Shown: one piece after another, positions 63,557 through 64,000 of the stretch
Position numbering within the stretch: position 1 is the first letter of the stretch
Layout of the letters: each line of letters begins with the position of its first letter
NCBI GenBank assembly: GCA_902779575.1
Contig: CACZBW010000015.1
Location: forward strand, 21,726 to 85,725
Origin: an uncultured Lachnospiraceae bacterium
GTDB taxonomy: Bacteria; Bacillota; Clostridia; Lachnospirales; Lachnospiraceae
DNA: 64,000 nt
Direction: 5' to 3'
Position numbers and translations under genes: made by a program
The notes under the pieces: model-generated
The model's input: the letters and a program-made list of their open reading frames with translations, nothing else
Databases searched by the model: none
What the model was told of the DNA's origin: nothing

Positions 63557-63589
63557 GTCAGTGGCCATTGAGGCCGCTGGCTTTTTTTT
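63557..63589 (+). terminator. Rho-independent terminator
   Basis: A 10-bp stem GTCAGTGGCC (63557-63566) with GGCCGCTGGC (63572-63581), with two G-T pairs, is followed by eight T. It probably ended the original glycosyltransferase gene. Confidence 0.85.
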
Positions 63590-63772
63590 CTTGCCTTTCA
63601 GTCATTATGAGACTATACTCAGAATCACTTCCCCTCCCAATTCATCGGGAGGACAAATCTTATTGTTGACCGGAGAGAGTTCCGGCATCCTTTGGTGCGA
63701 AAGCGCCATCCGTGCCACACATCGGCACACAACTTACCAAGACTAAAATCAAGAAGGCAAGGAGGACACTGA

Positions 63773-63886
63773 ATGGCAAAACTGGTAACGAAGAGAACGA
63801 CGACAACTGTAACGGAAGAAGTGGAGCTTGTCCCGGCACCTGCGGGAGCGGAGATCGGGCACAGGTTTTTAACAGTCTCCGGATAG
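63773..63886 (+). CDS. Small 37-residue ORF with strong RBS
   Basis: ATG 63773 lies 7 bases after AAGGAGG. The encoded 37 residues begin MAKLVTKRTTTTVTEEVEL and contain PAPAGAEIG; no family is recognised. It could be a small protein or the 5' remnant of a broken gene, like the fragment before it. Several short hairpins lie upstream at 63640-63730. Confidence 0.35.
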   Translation: MAKLVTKRTTTTVTEEVELVPAPAGAEIGHRFLTVSG

Positions 63887-63959
63887 GTACTGTCAAGATT
63901 TCTGCGCAAATTTAATTCTGGATAAACCGCCTGGCTATCAGATGCCTGGTCAGGCAGCT

Positions 63960-63999
63960 GCCGTCAAGGTTGCTGTGCACTTGTCCTGACCTTGACGGC
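63960..63999. repeat. 11-bp inverted repeat at the window end
   Basis: GCCGTCAAGGT (63960-63970) and its exact complement (63989-63999) flank an 18-base loop. It may be a terminator or an element end; the T-run or flanks would be beyond the window. Confidence 0.5.
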
Positions 64000-64000
64000 G

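Overview
The window looks like a chromosomal segment of a gut-type Clostridia (Firmicutes) bacterium, most likely Lachnospiraceae-like. The reasons are strong AGGAGG-type ribosome binding sites with some GTG and TTG starts, sortases with LPxTG proteins, an LtaS-type enzyme, an ECF transporter S component, and DUF4418, DUF5662 and DUF4432 families. The species assignment is inference; no rRNA is present. Most of the window is moderately GC-rich. From about 53.5 kb onward it becomes visibly more AT-rich.

Region 1 (1-8.9 kb) is an iron-uptake island: FTR1 permease (5' end outside the window), P19/Tp34 periplasmic-type iron protein, DUF2318 Fe-S membrane protein, two FtsX-like permeases with an ATPase, then a second permease/ATPase pair and DUF4418. 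The order resembles the Campylobacter Ftr1-P19 cluster. A 270-bp palindromic element follows (9.03-9.30 kb).

Region 2 (9.3-25.2 kb) holds a two-domain secreted esterase, a MoxR/DUF58/DUF4129 operon with an S66 peptidase, a hemolysin III protein, an ICMT-like methyltransferase, and an XRE protein with a histone-H1-like repeat tail. It continues with a folate ECF S component behind a THF riboswitch, an aldose-epimerase-like protein, a GlgX-like protein that has lost its catalytic residues, DUF5662 and trpS.

Region 3 (25.2-35.5 kb) is transport: a LysR regulator divergent from metNIQ, an RluA pseudouridine synthase, and a potABCD polyamine operon on the minus strand with its XRE-cupin regulator.

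Region 4 (35.7-45.6 kb) contains a GT-C-like membrane protein, a lactonase, aroC, a rhomboid-like zinc-ribbon protein, an LtaS-like enzyme, a lysA-like decarboxylase, tRNA-Leu(CAA) and an orphan HicB.

Region 5 (46.1-55.2 kb) is a sortase/pilus island: a degenerate SipW-like protein, a class C sortase, an LPQTG pilin, a second sortase, a coiled-coil protein, signal peptidase I, a striking surface protein with 17 HxHxxxC(Y) modules, and an LPSTG major pilin. Region 6 (55.2-63.6 kb) is a capsule/exopolysaccharide cluster: polymerase, GT8, TagD, CDP-alcohol transferase, GT2, GT32, GT2 and flippase. It ends in a frameshifted GT2 remnant.

The most unusual items are the Cys/His repeat array in the pilus island, the apparently dead GlgX homologue, the XRE-H1 fusion, and the esterase with one inactive copy of its own domain.
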